Shown piece after piece: positions 22,601 to 34,481 of a stretch of 46,682 nucleotides of DNA. Below the pieces are notes generated by a model that was not told where the DNA came from, did no database searches, and saw nothing but the letters and a program-made list of their open reading frames with translations. Position 1 is the first letter of the stretch; every line of letters begins with the position of its first letter. Source of the DNA: Purshia tridentata (Eukaryota; Streptophyta; Magnoliopsida; Rosales; Rosaceae); assembly GCA_003254885.1 (NCBI GenBank), contig QANT01005960.1, positions 1 through 46,682 on the forward strand. The letters are read 5' to 3'. The translations under genes were made by a program, and so were the position numbers.

Positions 22601-25359
22601 ATAGAGTAGAGCTGCTCAACTGCACCAATATTTAATTATACGAGGCTCCATGTACAAAATCGTGTTGTAACTTGTATGTGAAGGAGAGTGTTTTTTTTGG
22701 TTTTTTTCTTTTACCATGAGAAGGGAAGTGTTAATTTATTACTCATTATTAGCCAATTTCTTAACAATTTAAGCATCTTTTATTTAGGTGTCGTGTAATA
22801 AATAGTTGTCTAATAAAGAAGAATATATAATTCAACAATGACAAGATTTTTAATTTGGTGCATATTCTATATACGCACCGAGTCCCAAGAGGCATGCATA
22901 TTCACAGTTTCACACCAATCGCTAAACTAAACAGTAGCATCGAATAACGAGTGCTTGACAAGAAACGCTGGTGCTGCTGCAGTTGCATAGGTTGAAGCAC
23001 TATACATCCCACCTTCCTCTCCACTTTAGCCTTCCATTAAAATTTGAAATTAGATGTACCAAAACTTGGAGTACGAGCACTGTAGGCACAACTACACCCA
23101 CTCCAATAAATTCAAGGTAGCATTTTATATATAAAAAAAAGTATAAAGAAGACATCCTGTGGAAAATGTCAAAGTCTCTTGAAAAAGCCCTTCCTTTGAG
23201 ACTTTGTGACTATTTATATATGCATGCATTGCAATACAGCATAGTACAAGTTAGAAAGTGGTCTTGTGGTTTCTCCACCTTTTCTTGCAACTTACTAGTA
23301 GTACTACTCTAGTAGCTGTACATGTGATACTTGCGATGGTAATTCCTAAACAGCCCTACTGCCAAGAGATCTTTCTGGGGCATATTAACCATTTTGACAA
23401 ACCAGGTAATTAAACATCGCTCAGGCTATCATTGCGGACAATGTTTTCACTATTGGATCTTTGGATATGTTATTAATATATACCATGAATACACATTCTA
23501 CAAAAATTAATTTAACTAACAATCAAGATTTACAATCTAATAAAATTATATGTTACTTGTCAAAAGGTGGTATAAGAGAACAAAAAGCTTCTCTCTTACA
23601 AAAGCATGGTGCGAGTTGGGTGTGGGAAATCCATCACAACCACGCAATCTCACAAATAATATTGTTGAATTGTGTATTTGTGGTGGGTTTTCTGCGTTCA
23701 GCTCGGCTCTGCTTTCGCATGAGAAATAATCAGTCAGAGAACATTTTATACAAACACGAAAGAATAATTGTTCAACAATTTGTAGACGTTGTTAAGCTGA
23801 TGCAATTTATATCACGGCCAAAATAGGATGGCATCATATTACAGTGAAATTGGAAATTCAGTACATAGCTAGCTAGCTAGGTTGCGCCATTAGCGGGACT
23901 GTCAAAAAAAGTAGACGAATTCAGCTGAAACATATGTATATATGGTGCCATATATATGAATATGGAATCAACTGTGGACTATATTATATATCCCTATCCT
24001 GGCCACAATATTCACGATCATATCACATTAAAGATGATATAAAATCAATTTTACTGTAATTAAAATGTGATGGAACAAACTGCAGACATATTCCATCAAA
24101 TAACTTTTGTTTACCCATAAACTGAAGACATATACGCATGGTGGCAGTTCATACTTCATAGTGTGTTGTTTGAGTGGGGTGAAGACTGAACAGTAAATGG
24201 AGGTAAAGGGATGTTAAGAAATGGAACTCCAAAATCATGAAGACCTTTGGAAGTGCAATGTGCATGGTTTGATGGTGGCACACCCACCCACCATGCCGAC
24301 TCAGAATGGAATTAATACTTTGCCAACTTTTACAGACATATTGAATTTCAGTGCCGCCTTTGATCATTATTACAATTTGTCCAACACCAAATTGCCTTCT
24401 ATTACCATGATCTTTTTTTACTTTTATTTTTTGAAAATGGCTATCACCTTGATCTTTAACTTTCTACAAACAAAAATATGTTGTTATTGGTCTAAAATTA
24501 TCATAAAAATAATAACTTGAAAGTTTAGTGTCCATCAATAATTAGCAGAAGACAGAAGTAAAGAATACGAGTATGTATGATGATTGGTGACAAAAGAACC
24601 AATTAATTTGCTTCCCTAATTTGCAAGTTTCAGTTTGTCACACTTTTTGAGAGTCTTGACTCAGATCAGAGAGGTTAATTATATATGGCTCTCCTCCTTA
24701 ACTCAATCAATAGGACCCAATTAATAAAACAACGTCAGGACCCACGTGAAAGTGGGATCATTTTCAATTCCATCCTCGGTCAAAATAAGTGCCCCACAAA
24801 AGAAGAAAAGTGAACACTTTTTCTAAGTGAAGCTTCTCCCACTCTGTCAAGTTAATCAAGACCACTCATCTCAAATTAAGTCCTTTATGCAAAATTCTAA
24901 TACTCAATTTTTTTATCGAAAAATAAATATATTTAATCAACCATATCAATTTGGTACTAAAAAGTGTACTAAAATACATCATATTTTGGCAACAAAATTT
25001 ACTTCATGATATGTATGACGTACATACATGACTTGTGAACTTATTTTTTATAATATGAATATTTTTCAAGAATCGAATTTTACACTTGACTTAATTCTTG
25101 AACATGTTAATTAAAGTCTTGAAATGCAATGTATCAATTAGAAGTTAGGAATCGCCTTTAATGATAATGTGTCGATATCCATCTGGCGTGTGAGTATGAG
25201 TCATAGTATGAATCTTATTACTTCGACTTGTAACACTCTTCATTCAATATTATTACTGAAATAAAATTTCTTTAGTAAACGATTTATAAACGAATTGTTA
25301 ATAGATATGATAGTATATTATTTATCTATTTTCTCTAGTATACTTTAAATATCATATTA
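16611..25359. other. Long gene-free AT-rich region
   Basis: No gene is supported. Frames such as 18013-18300 (+), 21245-21541 (+), 23461-23826 (+) and 24149-24367 (-) have no domain or plausible composition. Small features are a two-copy tandem repeat (19544-19713), a GA run near 19108-19124, and AGCT/CTAG repeats at about 23865-23880. In Arabidopsis there is no gene between MUTE and the HIPP gene, so the gap is expected and merely larger here. Confidence 0.6.
19544..19713. repeat. Degenerate two-copy tandem repeat (about 88 bp unit)
   Basis: Copy 1 (19544-19631) and copy 2 (19632-19713) share ACATAAnnAATAAATATGCGA, then a CTC...TTCGTTGTATG-like and a TATTTTACTAA segment, and both end GCnCCGT. 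Several small indels separate them, so the duplication is old. Confidence 0.75.
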
Positions 25360-26142
25360 TTTAGGGTTAATTGACTTTAAATACCAAATTTCAATAATTT
25401 TTTAGTTTAGGTACCAAAATTTAATAGCATTTTAGATTAGGTACTAGTTGAAAAGTCAAACATAATAATATAGTAAAGAGCACTATAATTCACAAATATT
25501 ACATCACATGCCACTACAATAAAATAAATATATATATATATTACATCCATACTATTACATTAATTTATATTATATTATATTAAAACTAAAAAAAATCAAT
25601 CCAATCCCACATTAACTGTAACTATCTTACAATTTAGTTGTAATTGTCTTGGTAAGTTGAAAAAGACAACTCCCACTACTATGCTAAGTATTATTTTGAG
25701 TAAAAGTATTGTTTTGACCTCTATTTATACTATATTGTAATACATTTTCTCTTAAAAAAAATTTTAATTCAGTCATAACCTAACTGTGACTGTATCACAA
25801 TTTAGCTGTAACTGTCATTCAGTCACAACTAAATTTGAAGTTGAGTGTCGTACAGTCACAATTAAAACTGAAGTTGAGACTATATTAACTAATTTCTAAG
25901 ACAATATAAAAGTATCAAAGATAATTTTGTCAAAACTTTATAAATTTTATCAAAGTCCATCATATGTGGGCTAAAAGACAATAGAAGGGCAAATTTGTCA
26001 AACAAATAAAGCCCAAAACAAATGGGCTTTAAATTTATGACCTATTCTAAAAATTAAGTTCAATAGTTAGTAGTCAAACCTAAAAATTATGAGCAAAACT
26101 GATTTTCTAAAAAAGTATTAAAACTAGGTACTTAATCCTAAA
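25360..26142. mobile_element. Possible non-autonomous transposable element with internal palindromes
   Basis: The stretch starts TTTAGGGTTAA (25360-25370) and ends TTAATCCTAAA (26132-26142), inverted repeats matching at 10 of 11 positions. Just inside the left end, a TTAGGTACCAAAATTT-like motif recurs. The middle holds repeated CAGTCACAA / TTAGTTGTAACTG words, including a hairpin with 16-base arms (25799-25814 and 25820-25835, 14 of 16 paired). No coding capacity is present. I found no clear target-site duplication, so the borders are tentative and the superfamily unknown. Confidence 0.45.
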
Positions 26143-26389
26143 TTTCTATATTATTTATAACAAGTAAACAATTGTTGCGTCATATATGTCACATTATTTG
26201 TTAACTAAAATCTGAAAAAAGCATTTCATAACTTTTGAATTACAAAAGTGGAAATTATAAAAAGCCAAAACAAGAAACACGATTTTGATGTCAAAGCACA
26301 AGTAAAACATCGCAATGTGTGTGTTGTGACTTGTTAGGTTTATGTGAGTGTGTGCCTTTTGTCAATTTGTCATGCATTATGCATATACA

Positions 26390-26715
26390 TCCAAACCAAA
26401 CCCATTCACTCATCCCCATACTTACAATCCCATGTGACTCCCCTCTCTCAGCTACCCGTCAAAGTCGTCCTATCCCTATTGCCACGTGTCTGGTTGCATG
26501 GGCGACACCTGGTGAACTGGGTTTCGGTGTTTTGGCCTGCTTGGAACAGAGCATGGTGCCCATTCAGGTTGAAGATGGGTTGGTCCAAACCAGGAGGAGA
26601 ATGCCATTGTTATCGGTAGTATGCGGTGTTAACTTCGTAGCCAATCAGGTTCAGCAAATATTGGATCTGGAGCTACTCGCATTAAATGTAGCACCCGTGC
26701 TGCATCCGTAGAGCC
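26390..26715. other. GC-richer patch with overlapping open frames, probably non-coding
   Basis: Two + strand frames (26319-26711, 130 codons; 26344-26619, 91 codons) overlap here, which mainly reflects higher GC content. Neither protein has a recognisable domain, the longer begins with a cysteine-rich stretch of no obvious family, and no splice sites extend them. A G-box-like CCACGTGTC lies at about 26481-26489. I treat the patch as possible regulatory DNA or a decayed gene. Confidence 0.3.
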
Positions 26716-28140
26716 TCAAACACAACTTGGCCAATCTTGCAAGCAACGCACAAAAATACATAATAAATAAAGATTAAAACTATACCGACAAAATCCCTTC
26801 AAATTAATAAACACATCACAATCAAAAGCATAACATAAAAGTACGATTTTGATCGGCATTTTAATAACATAACATACTTTTGTGGGTTTATTGAGTAAAA
26901 TATAGTTGAAATTCTTTAATTTTACACTAAATATATACAAATTTGGTCTTGAGAATTTTCTTTCGATACAATAAGCCTAGTATGCTACGTGGCCCAATGC
27001 TAAGTATGCAATGTATGAACCCTCACATGTATAGTTTGTAAGTAATTCATATATTAAGAGTTTAACTGAAACGTGTAATTTATGACTTACATTGAAAATT
27101 CTTTTAAGACTTCCTAATCAGTAAAAAAGTGGATTGTGAGGATTTTATTCAGGAAGAATCGATTAGTTTAGTATATGGTAGGGGTAGTAATTAAGTTAGA
27201 AAATTAGTAATAATCCAAAGGTTAGCCATTTGGATTTGGCTAGAATCTTGTGCTTCGAGCTGCTAATCATGTATTATATGATAATGATGGGAAATAGGAA
27301 TGGTAAAGCCGGAGAGAACAGAGAAGTACTTTTGGTAAGGTACAATGCGCTTCCCATCAATCACTGTCTGATTAGACAGTGGATGGACTTGATGAGCAGC
27401 AGCATCATCCCTGCAACAGCAGCAGCATCATAATGATCATCATGTGACAAATCCAACACATCATGTTAATGTGCGGCCCACATGGGTTTTCTCTTATTTG
27501 CGCTTTGATGCTCTTTCCTATTGATAAGACGAGAGTCAGTGAAATGAGCCCCTCACTCACTCACTACCTCACTAGACCCAGACGCAGAACCAGAACCTGA
27601 ATTCGTGTCAAAGTGTCAACGCCGTTACATTTTTCTAAATGAAGTAGTTAGCTTGTCTTTGTCAACACCTTCTTTGTTTCTTTCTCTTCCCCCCATTTTA
27701 ACACTGAATTATTACACGCACACGCAACACAGAGAGAAGAAGCTCTGCCATGGCCAAAATATGTTTTGGTTTTATTTTGCAACAGTGGTGGGTGTGGGCC
27801 ATAGTTGATAGTTTTGATACTGCCATTACCAAACACACTGTTGAGGATGAGTGGGGCCCGTTTTCCACTAGCCCTACTCATTATGTGAGAGGCTCACTAC
27901 CCAAACATCCATGATGTCAATCACATTGAGGAAACAGGGGAAGGGGAATGCATATGACTCTACATGAGTGAGTGAGTGAGTGAGAGCATTTTGGGACTCA
28001 AGGAGAGAAATGGGCAGAGAGATGGGCTTTTTTGTTTCCCCCATTCTCTCTTTTCTTCTTATTTTTGTTTGAAACTTATAAACACATATAAACATCTCTC
28101 ATAGTAAAAAGAGAAGCCCAGCACTATTATCCCCCACTTA
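26716..28140. other. Gene-free region beyond the 3' side of the HIPP gene
   Basis: No gene is supported. There is a short perfect hairpin (CACTGTCT-GATT-AGACAGTG, 27362-27381), CAG/CAT-rich sequence around 27396-27431 and a GTGA microsatellite at about 27966-27985. Confidence 0.5.
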
Positions 28141-28431
28141 CATCCCAACCCACTCTCCCCTAAAAACTTTAATATATTATCTATAAATACTCCCTATTTG
28201 ATAATTAAATCCTAATGAACTTAGGATAAAAAAGTAAGATCAAGATGATGAAAAAAGGAAATAAAATAAAACTAAAAAGAAAAAAAAAAAAACCATTTCC
28301 ATGTATAATAAGGCATCATCAGAATTATAGTCCTTGGACCTATTAACTGAACCACCACCACCACAGACTCAGCAAACTAACCCAAATCAGCAGAGCAACA
28401 GAGCCAGCATCAATTTCCAGTCAACTTCTCT

Positions 28432-29629
28432 TCACATCACATTGCAACTTGAGGTATTCTCATCACTGAAGAAATTGGTGTAAGGCTCACCAGCTGGAGG
28501 AGGAGCATGGTATGGGTATGGTGTTGGGTATGGGTGTGGTGGCATGTAATTGACTGCTGGTGGAGGCCTAGCATACATCATGGGTTGGAACCTCTCATTG
28601 CCACCGGCCATTGCGCGTTGCTGGTTCATCATTGCTGCCATGTATTGTTGCTGCTGTTGCTGGTGGTATGGGTTCCCAGGCATGGCCTCAGGCCCAGCTC
28701 CTTGGAAGTAGCCGCCACCACCACCGCCCCCACCATTCATGGTGGCAGCCGGTAGGCCTTGAACAGCCGGAATGTTACCCATTTGACCCATTTGGCCCAT
28801 GGGCATGCCACCCATTGGGCCCATTGCCATGTTCATGTTACCCATCTGACCCACATTACCTCCAGGAGGCATACCCTGAGGGCGACCCCCCATTGCCATG
28901 CTCATAGCTTGAGCAGCATCATTCATACCGCCGCCGCCGCCGCCCTTTTTAGCCCCATTTCCATTATTGTTTTGCCCATTAGGACCACCATGACCATTCT
29001 TGTTGTTTGCCCCACCTCCATTGTTACCATTTGGGGGCATGCCACCTCCATTTTTGCCTCCATTCTTACCACCTCCACCGCCTTGATTTTGATTGTGATC
29101 TCCACCACCACCCTTCTTTCCTCCATTTCCATTTTTACCCTCACCACCCATACTATTCACCTGAACAGGCACAGGCCCACCGCCACCACCCTTTTTCCCA
29201 TTACCCCCACCAGCTCCTCCATTTTGTCCACCATTCCCACCCTTTTGGGCATTCATGAGCTGTGTATGATTCCCATTCATCATGCCATTCATCATCATCA
29301 TGTTAGGCACCTGACCATTACCCATCATGGGTTTCATCTTAGTAGCAGTGAGAGGATGATGAGGGTCATCCAAGTCATCATCGAACTCATCATCATCATA
29401 ATCATCATCGTCAAGGTCATCATATTCATCATCACTCATATCATCCTCCTCACGCAGGTTGAATTTGACAGCCTTCTGGTTTGGGTTTGGGTCCTTGAAA
29501 GGCATTTGCATGCCCTTCAATTGGGGCAGCTTCAGATCTTGAAACCCTTTCATTTGCTGCAGCTGATGAAGTTGCTGAAGGTGTTGTTGCTGCTGCTGAA
29601 GCTGTTGCTGCTGCTGAAGCTGTTGCTGT

Positions 29630-29661
<32 letters not shown>

Positions 29662-30417
29662 GCCTTGTTGACCACCCTTGGGCTGCTGCTGGGGGTTACC
29701 ACCCTTCTGGCCTTTGTTGCTGTTGTTCCCACCTTTGCCATTCTCAACTTGCATGTTTTTGAACTGATTGGCCATTTGGTTCTGGCTGTTGTTAGCCTTT
29801 GGAGCACCCCAGAGCTCTGCATGTTTTCCTGATTTTGCAAGCTTCTTGATGAGAATGGATGGGTCTACATTCCCAGACACCGTCACCTTCCCCTGCTCTG
29901 CATCTACCTCGGTGGTGAAAACCCCTAAGGCAAAAGGAACACACAAATTAACCAATAATTCCAAAATACGAACTTTAGAAAGAAACAAAAAGGAGAAATA
30001 AGATACAAACTTGAAAATTTGTACTATGAGTACAAAGAAATATTTCTGTGTGACAGAACGAAAAAAAAGGGGGGGGGGGGAGGGGGGTTAAGAAAATGGA
30101 GCATACCATCAATTTTCTGCAAGATTTTCTTCACTTTGTGCTTACATCCATCACAGTGTATGTTCACTTTGAGAACACATTTCTGCATTCACAGATAACC
30201 CAAAGAGCAAAATGGAGTAAAGAGAAATATTCAAAAAGAAAATAAAGAAAAAAGGAAAAAAGAAATGAGCAAAGCTTGCTTGCTTGCTATGCTATGTGAA
30301 ATGGTGGCATAAGCAAGACAAAGAAGTAAAACCAAAAAAATGTTGAGTTCGCATGAAGAAAAGAACCAGAGGTGAGTGAAAGAGTACCTGGATCTTCAAG
30401 AACTCTTCTTTACTCAT
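28432..30417 (-). CDS. Heavy-metal-associated isoprenylated plant protein (HIPP), long Q/G/N-rich type
   Basis: The - strand exons are 30417-30388, 30182-30107 and 29924-28432, joined in frame with GT-AG junctions; they encode 532 residues. It begins [10 protein letters not shown], then a single heavy-metal-associated domain (about residues 11-75) with [16 protein letters not shown]; the metal-binding cysteines are C20 and C23. A long low-complexity region follows: poly-Q (about 113-160), an acidic Asp-rich block (about 195-223), then Gly/Asn/Lys-rich and Met/Gly/Pro-rich stretches. It ends in the CaaX box CNVM (C529), predicting prenylation and membrane association. HIPPs bind transition metals and act in metal homeostasis, stress responses and protein interactions. 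By sequence start and neighbours it corresponds to At3g06130 and its duplicate At5g19090, in my recollection the HIPP32/HIPP33 group. Poly-Q length comes from CAG/CAA repeats and may vary between alleles. Confidence 0.94.
30061..30087. repeat. A8-G12-A-G6 homopolymer run in HIPP intron 2
   Basis: Eight A, twelve G, one A and six G follow one another, 20 bases inside the intron from the donor at 30106. On the transcribed strand this is a long C run. Base counts of such runs are unreliable in assemblies. Confidence 0.9.
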
Positions 30418-30871
30418 AGCTTCCACTCAAATGCAACAAACACAAGGGTAAAATAATGGAAAGAGAAAAAGGGTTGCTGATAGATCTAAGAAACAGAGGC
30501 TGCAGAAACAGAGAGAGGGTGAATTGCAAGAGCTCCAGAAAAGGGTTGTTGTCTGTGTTCTTTCTTTTTGGGACTTTTCCAAGCAAAAACAGAGGTAATG
30601 CGAGAAAACAAATGGGTCTGAGTTTCTGAGCAGAGAAAGTTTAGACCCAACAAGGTTCAGTCTTCAAGAGAGAGAGAGGGGCTCAGAAGCGGTGGGTGGA
30701 CATTAAACTTCTGTGGGCATCTCTGCTTCCTCTATTTCAGGGTAAGAGAGAGAGAAAGAGAGTGTGAGAGAAGAGAGAGAAAAATGTAGCAAGCTAAACA
30801 AAGGGAAAAGGAGACTGGCAGAGAGTATGGTGCCTCCAAGGCTTCACTCTTTCTTTTGGGCCTTTATTTAT
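30418..30871 (-). promoter_or_regulatory. HIPP 5' leader and core promoter
   Basis: On the - strand a TAAATAAA element (about 30864-30871) could be the TATA box, giving a leader of about 410 bases. The leader is rich in CT/GA repeats (30667-30680 and 30748-30783), as is common in plant 5' UTRs. Two tiny upstream ORFs lie in it: 30720-30703 (5 codons plus stop) and 30703-30683 (6 codons plus stop), sharing a TAATG stop-start overlap. Confidence 0.45.
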
Positions 30872-30879
30872 TGGTATTT

Positions 30880-33060
30880 TCTAGCACCATACGCAGACAG
30901 CAGACTCTGTAACTAGTAACTACACAATTAGCCAATGGCCATGTGGGTCAATTTGGCTTTGGCTTGTAAGCCATTTGTGAGGCTTCAGCTAGGGCCTTTA
31001 ATTTGGCTCTGGCTTTGACTTGGCTTCACCACGGTGGTCTGGTGAGGATCATAATTCATAAATAGTCTGGGTGTGAGAGGCTGAGACGGTGAGACCGCAG
31101 ATTTGTTTTTAAATTTTTAATCCTTGATAATTATCATCAGCAGATGTGAGTGAACTCTGTCAGATTTCCTCTCCCCAAATTGGGTGGTACAATAAATAAA
31201 GTCATTAAATACGGCCTTGTTTAGTGTATATGCCTTATATATTATTTAATTTAAAACTGTGTCTGTACTCACTACATTTAAATTAGGTGTCAAAGCCTAA
31301 ATTACCATCTTACCCTCTTGGATGATAGATAGCGAACTTGAGCTTGGCAAATCATTTTAATTTTTACCTTACCCCTCTAAAAAATAACTGGATTTTGAAT
31401 TTTTGATTTGGCTAACAAACACTGTTGAGTACTGAGAAATTCTCTGTGTATCCTAAAAATAACACTTCTTCAAACTATTCAAGCTTGTAAGATATTTAAT
31501 GAAACCGTCACTCAAATGAAATCACATTCAAAGAGAAAGACATCAGATATTTGGAGTTTTTTTTGTATATTATCTAAGACAAGTCCAATTTGCAAGGACT
31601 CCGATCCACAAAGACTATGAATAGAAATTGTTTGATCATCTTTCTTCGAAGAAGTGAATCATAATCAACTTGAATTCATGACAACTATCGTACATGTTGA
31701 GAACGATGAGGCATCTCGAGTGAACAAACAAGCGAAAAGACATGAATGAGAGGCCAAAGGGCTAACAATAAAAAGAAAGCTTGCCCAAACATCTACACAG
31801 GCCAAATAACCCATAAACAAGGAATTAAATTTTGAAGATTTAAAAATATGAAAATTTTGAAAGAATTTTGATTTCAGTAGAAATTTAGACTAAACAATTA
31901 AAATTTTTAATAAATTTCAATAATTTCAATTTGATAATATTTCGATACCTGAAAAAAACAAAGAAATTTTCAAAATTTAATTTCTTGCCCATAAATAGAT
32001 TTCAAAAAAGCACGAAGAATCTGATGTAGTAATTAACATGGTGTGTAAGGCTTAAAAATAAAGAAAAAATAGTCCCCGAAATAAATCTCGACTTCCTTCT
32101 TGCTCAATCGTTTGAAACTAAATCTAGACGACCACAAGCAAGGGCTTTAGGGCTTAACTTAGTTTGAGTTGAGGGCGATGTTGAAAAAACAAAGCCAAGG
32201 ATTTTAAGCGTCACATGCAACATCGGTTATTAGGTAGTGTTATACCTAAAGCCCAAAATAAGCAATATGTACATTTGTAGGTGGACATATTGAATCCAAG
32301 TAAGATCTCTAATTAACATCTTGATACACAGATTTATTGGAGAGAAGAAGCATGTTTTAGAGTCTTGGATAGAAGAATCAGGCGTTGGAATTGGAGAGAA
32401 TAAGCAGAGGTTTCTTATCTGATTCAATCTTATATTAAGAATGCGATATTTAAAATGTTCAAATTGAGGAAATAACAAATTAACATCAAAATTGTTGAAA
32501 AAATTTAAAGTGTTCCAATAAGATGTTAACTTGAGCTTATTTCGTGTTCGTGCTCGTGTCATGCTTTACTTATGTTAACCCGAGTCATCCTCACTTGGAC
32601 TTATTCTCGCCAAAATATATAATTTCGATAGAAAAAATTCTCTTACAAATCGCACAAGGAAAAATAAGTAAAGAAAAATAAAAAGAGAAACCAATGGTGT
32701 CTGTCTTTAATTTTTTTTTTTTTGGTTACATTTACATTAGAATCCGTGTTGTACTTCGAGAAAGAAGCAAGTTTCCTACATGATTCAATCTTTTGAGAAA
32801 GGAAACAAATTGGCAATAATGTTCTCTTTATTAAGTTAATTGGAATTATAGCCGATAGATTTGGATCAAGTAATTAAGATGGTCTCAAGTGATGAGTATT
32901 AAATTTCGCATAAATTAAGGCCCCCAAATACTATGTTACTAAGGCACATGATCGTTTTCCAAGTAAATATTTACAAGATTCTCAACAATTCGTTACTCTA
33001 TCTCCTAAGTTCTAATACACTCAACTATTTAACCATTCTAATCGTTCTCCATTGAAGGTG
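30880..33060. other. Gene-free region upstream of the HIPP gene
   Basis: Distal promoter sequence grades into AT-rich DNA. No credible gene is present; the 110-codon - strand frame at 32230-32562 shows no family features. A T/A-rich segment at 31840-31990 contains repeated AAATTTC / GAAATTT words. Confidence 0.5.
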
Positions 33061-33390
33061 TAAGAATATTTGAATTAATTTGATACATGTGATTCTTGAG
33101 TAATTATGTTTATCCGAAATGCTTAAGAATTTAGTTGATACATGTCACTTTCAGCACCTTAGATACAAATTTCTCAAGTATAAGAATATTTGAATTGAGC
33201 TGATACAAGTGAACCTTGACTAATTACGTATATTCGAAATTCTTAAGAATTTAGTCAAATACGAATCTCCTAATTGTAAAAATACTTAAATTTAGCTAAT
33301 ACACGTGATTGGTGAATAATTGCTTATATATGAAATTCTTAAGAATTTAGTTAATACGTTTTACTTTCAATGCTCCAAATACATATTACA
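33061..33390. repeat. Degenerate three-copy tandem repeat (about 120 bp unit)
   Basis: Copies begin at 33061, 33181 and about 33277. Each has TAAGAATATTTGAATT or a variant (TAAAAATACTTAAATT), then a GATACA-GTGA word, TAATTA, CGAAAT or TGAAAT, and CTTAAGAATTTAGT. The middle copy lacks about 24 bases of its right part. Copies 1 and 3 share a CACTTTCAGC / TACTTTCAAT and CACCTTAGATACA / GCTCCAAATACA stretch. Confidence 0.82.
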
Positions 33391-34481
33391 ACATGAGCAC
33401 GGCTAATCATAGAACGAGCTCGAACTAGGTACTACTAGTACAACCCATTTAGCATTTTTCTTTCCTTATTAAAAAAAAAACTTTTCAACAAGAAAATTCT
33501 AATTGTTAAGCGTAAATGCTAATTATGACATATATAAGATAAATTTCTAACCATAGAAAGAGAAAAAGAGAAAAGGGAATGTGAGCTCAGCTAATTTAAG
33601 GCATGACATGAATATGAACGAGCCACAAGTTGTGGGTTATGGGTCATTTCGAGCTTGATTGACACAAGAATAATACAATTCTTAAATGAGTCTATTCGTG
33701 AATGAGCCAATATGAACACAACACGAATAGGCCCAACTTAAATGAGGTAGACAGATACGAAACATTTGACACCTCTAAATTTTGAGCACACTTTTATCAA
33801 ACGGACAAATAAATCAAATGATTATTCATAAAGAGACATAGAGAATAAATCAAATGACAATCCATCGGTTAATAAAGTACCAAAATTACTACATTAAATC
33901 TGTTTTTACCAACAAAGATTAGAAAATTATAGTAGAATTCACGAATACTATTAGTCAATGAATTAAATATGTTCTTCTCATCCAAGTACAAAGACCATAT
34001 ATAAAGCTGCTATAGGTGGGTGTTTAAATTCAGCAATGAGCGTCCGATGATGATAATGTTTGAAGCAAACGAATCTTTGCCATTGAGAATGATTTCTAAA
34101 GGTAGACAATTGATATGGACATGGGGTTGGTTGTTTTTAGATACATGTCCAAACTCCAAAAGATCGATTCCTCTGGTTTGTGTCATGCATTGCATTCTGA
34201 AATTTCTGATATCTTGGGTACGTCCTCAGCATGCAAGCAGTACACACTAACTCGCTCCAAATTTTGGGCCAAGCTTGTCGTTGTTTTGGTTTTTCCAAGC
34301 TTTTGGTTGTTACCACGTGAAAACTTGTGGTTGAGAGTTGAGACTCCACATAAAACAAAAATTGGTAAATAAGGCAAAAGTTCAAGTCTTTTTTTTAATT
34401 ACCATTAATTGATACAAAAACATAATGGAATTCAACAATCGCATTATGGTGTTCAATTCAAAAATGGAGAAAAGAAAAAGT

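Noticed and set aside
23461..23826. 121-codon + strand frame
   Set aside because: No domain, no splice context, AT-driven composition.
27380..27440. GCAGCATCAT repeats resembling part of a miR172 precursor
   Set aside because: The similarity is limited to CAG/CAT repetition, and no long foldback with a miR172-like mature sequence is present.
28507..29832. Long + strand open frames (82, 98, 357 and 83 codons)
   Set aside because: They are antisense to the HIPP last exon; their His/Ile/Leu-rich composition is that expected from reading CAT/CTG repeats backwards.
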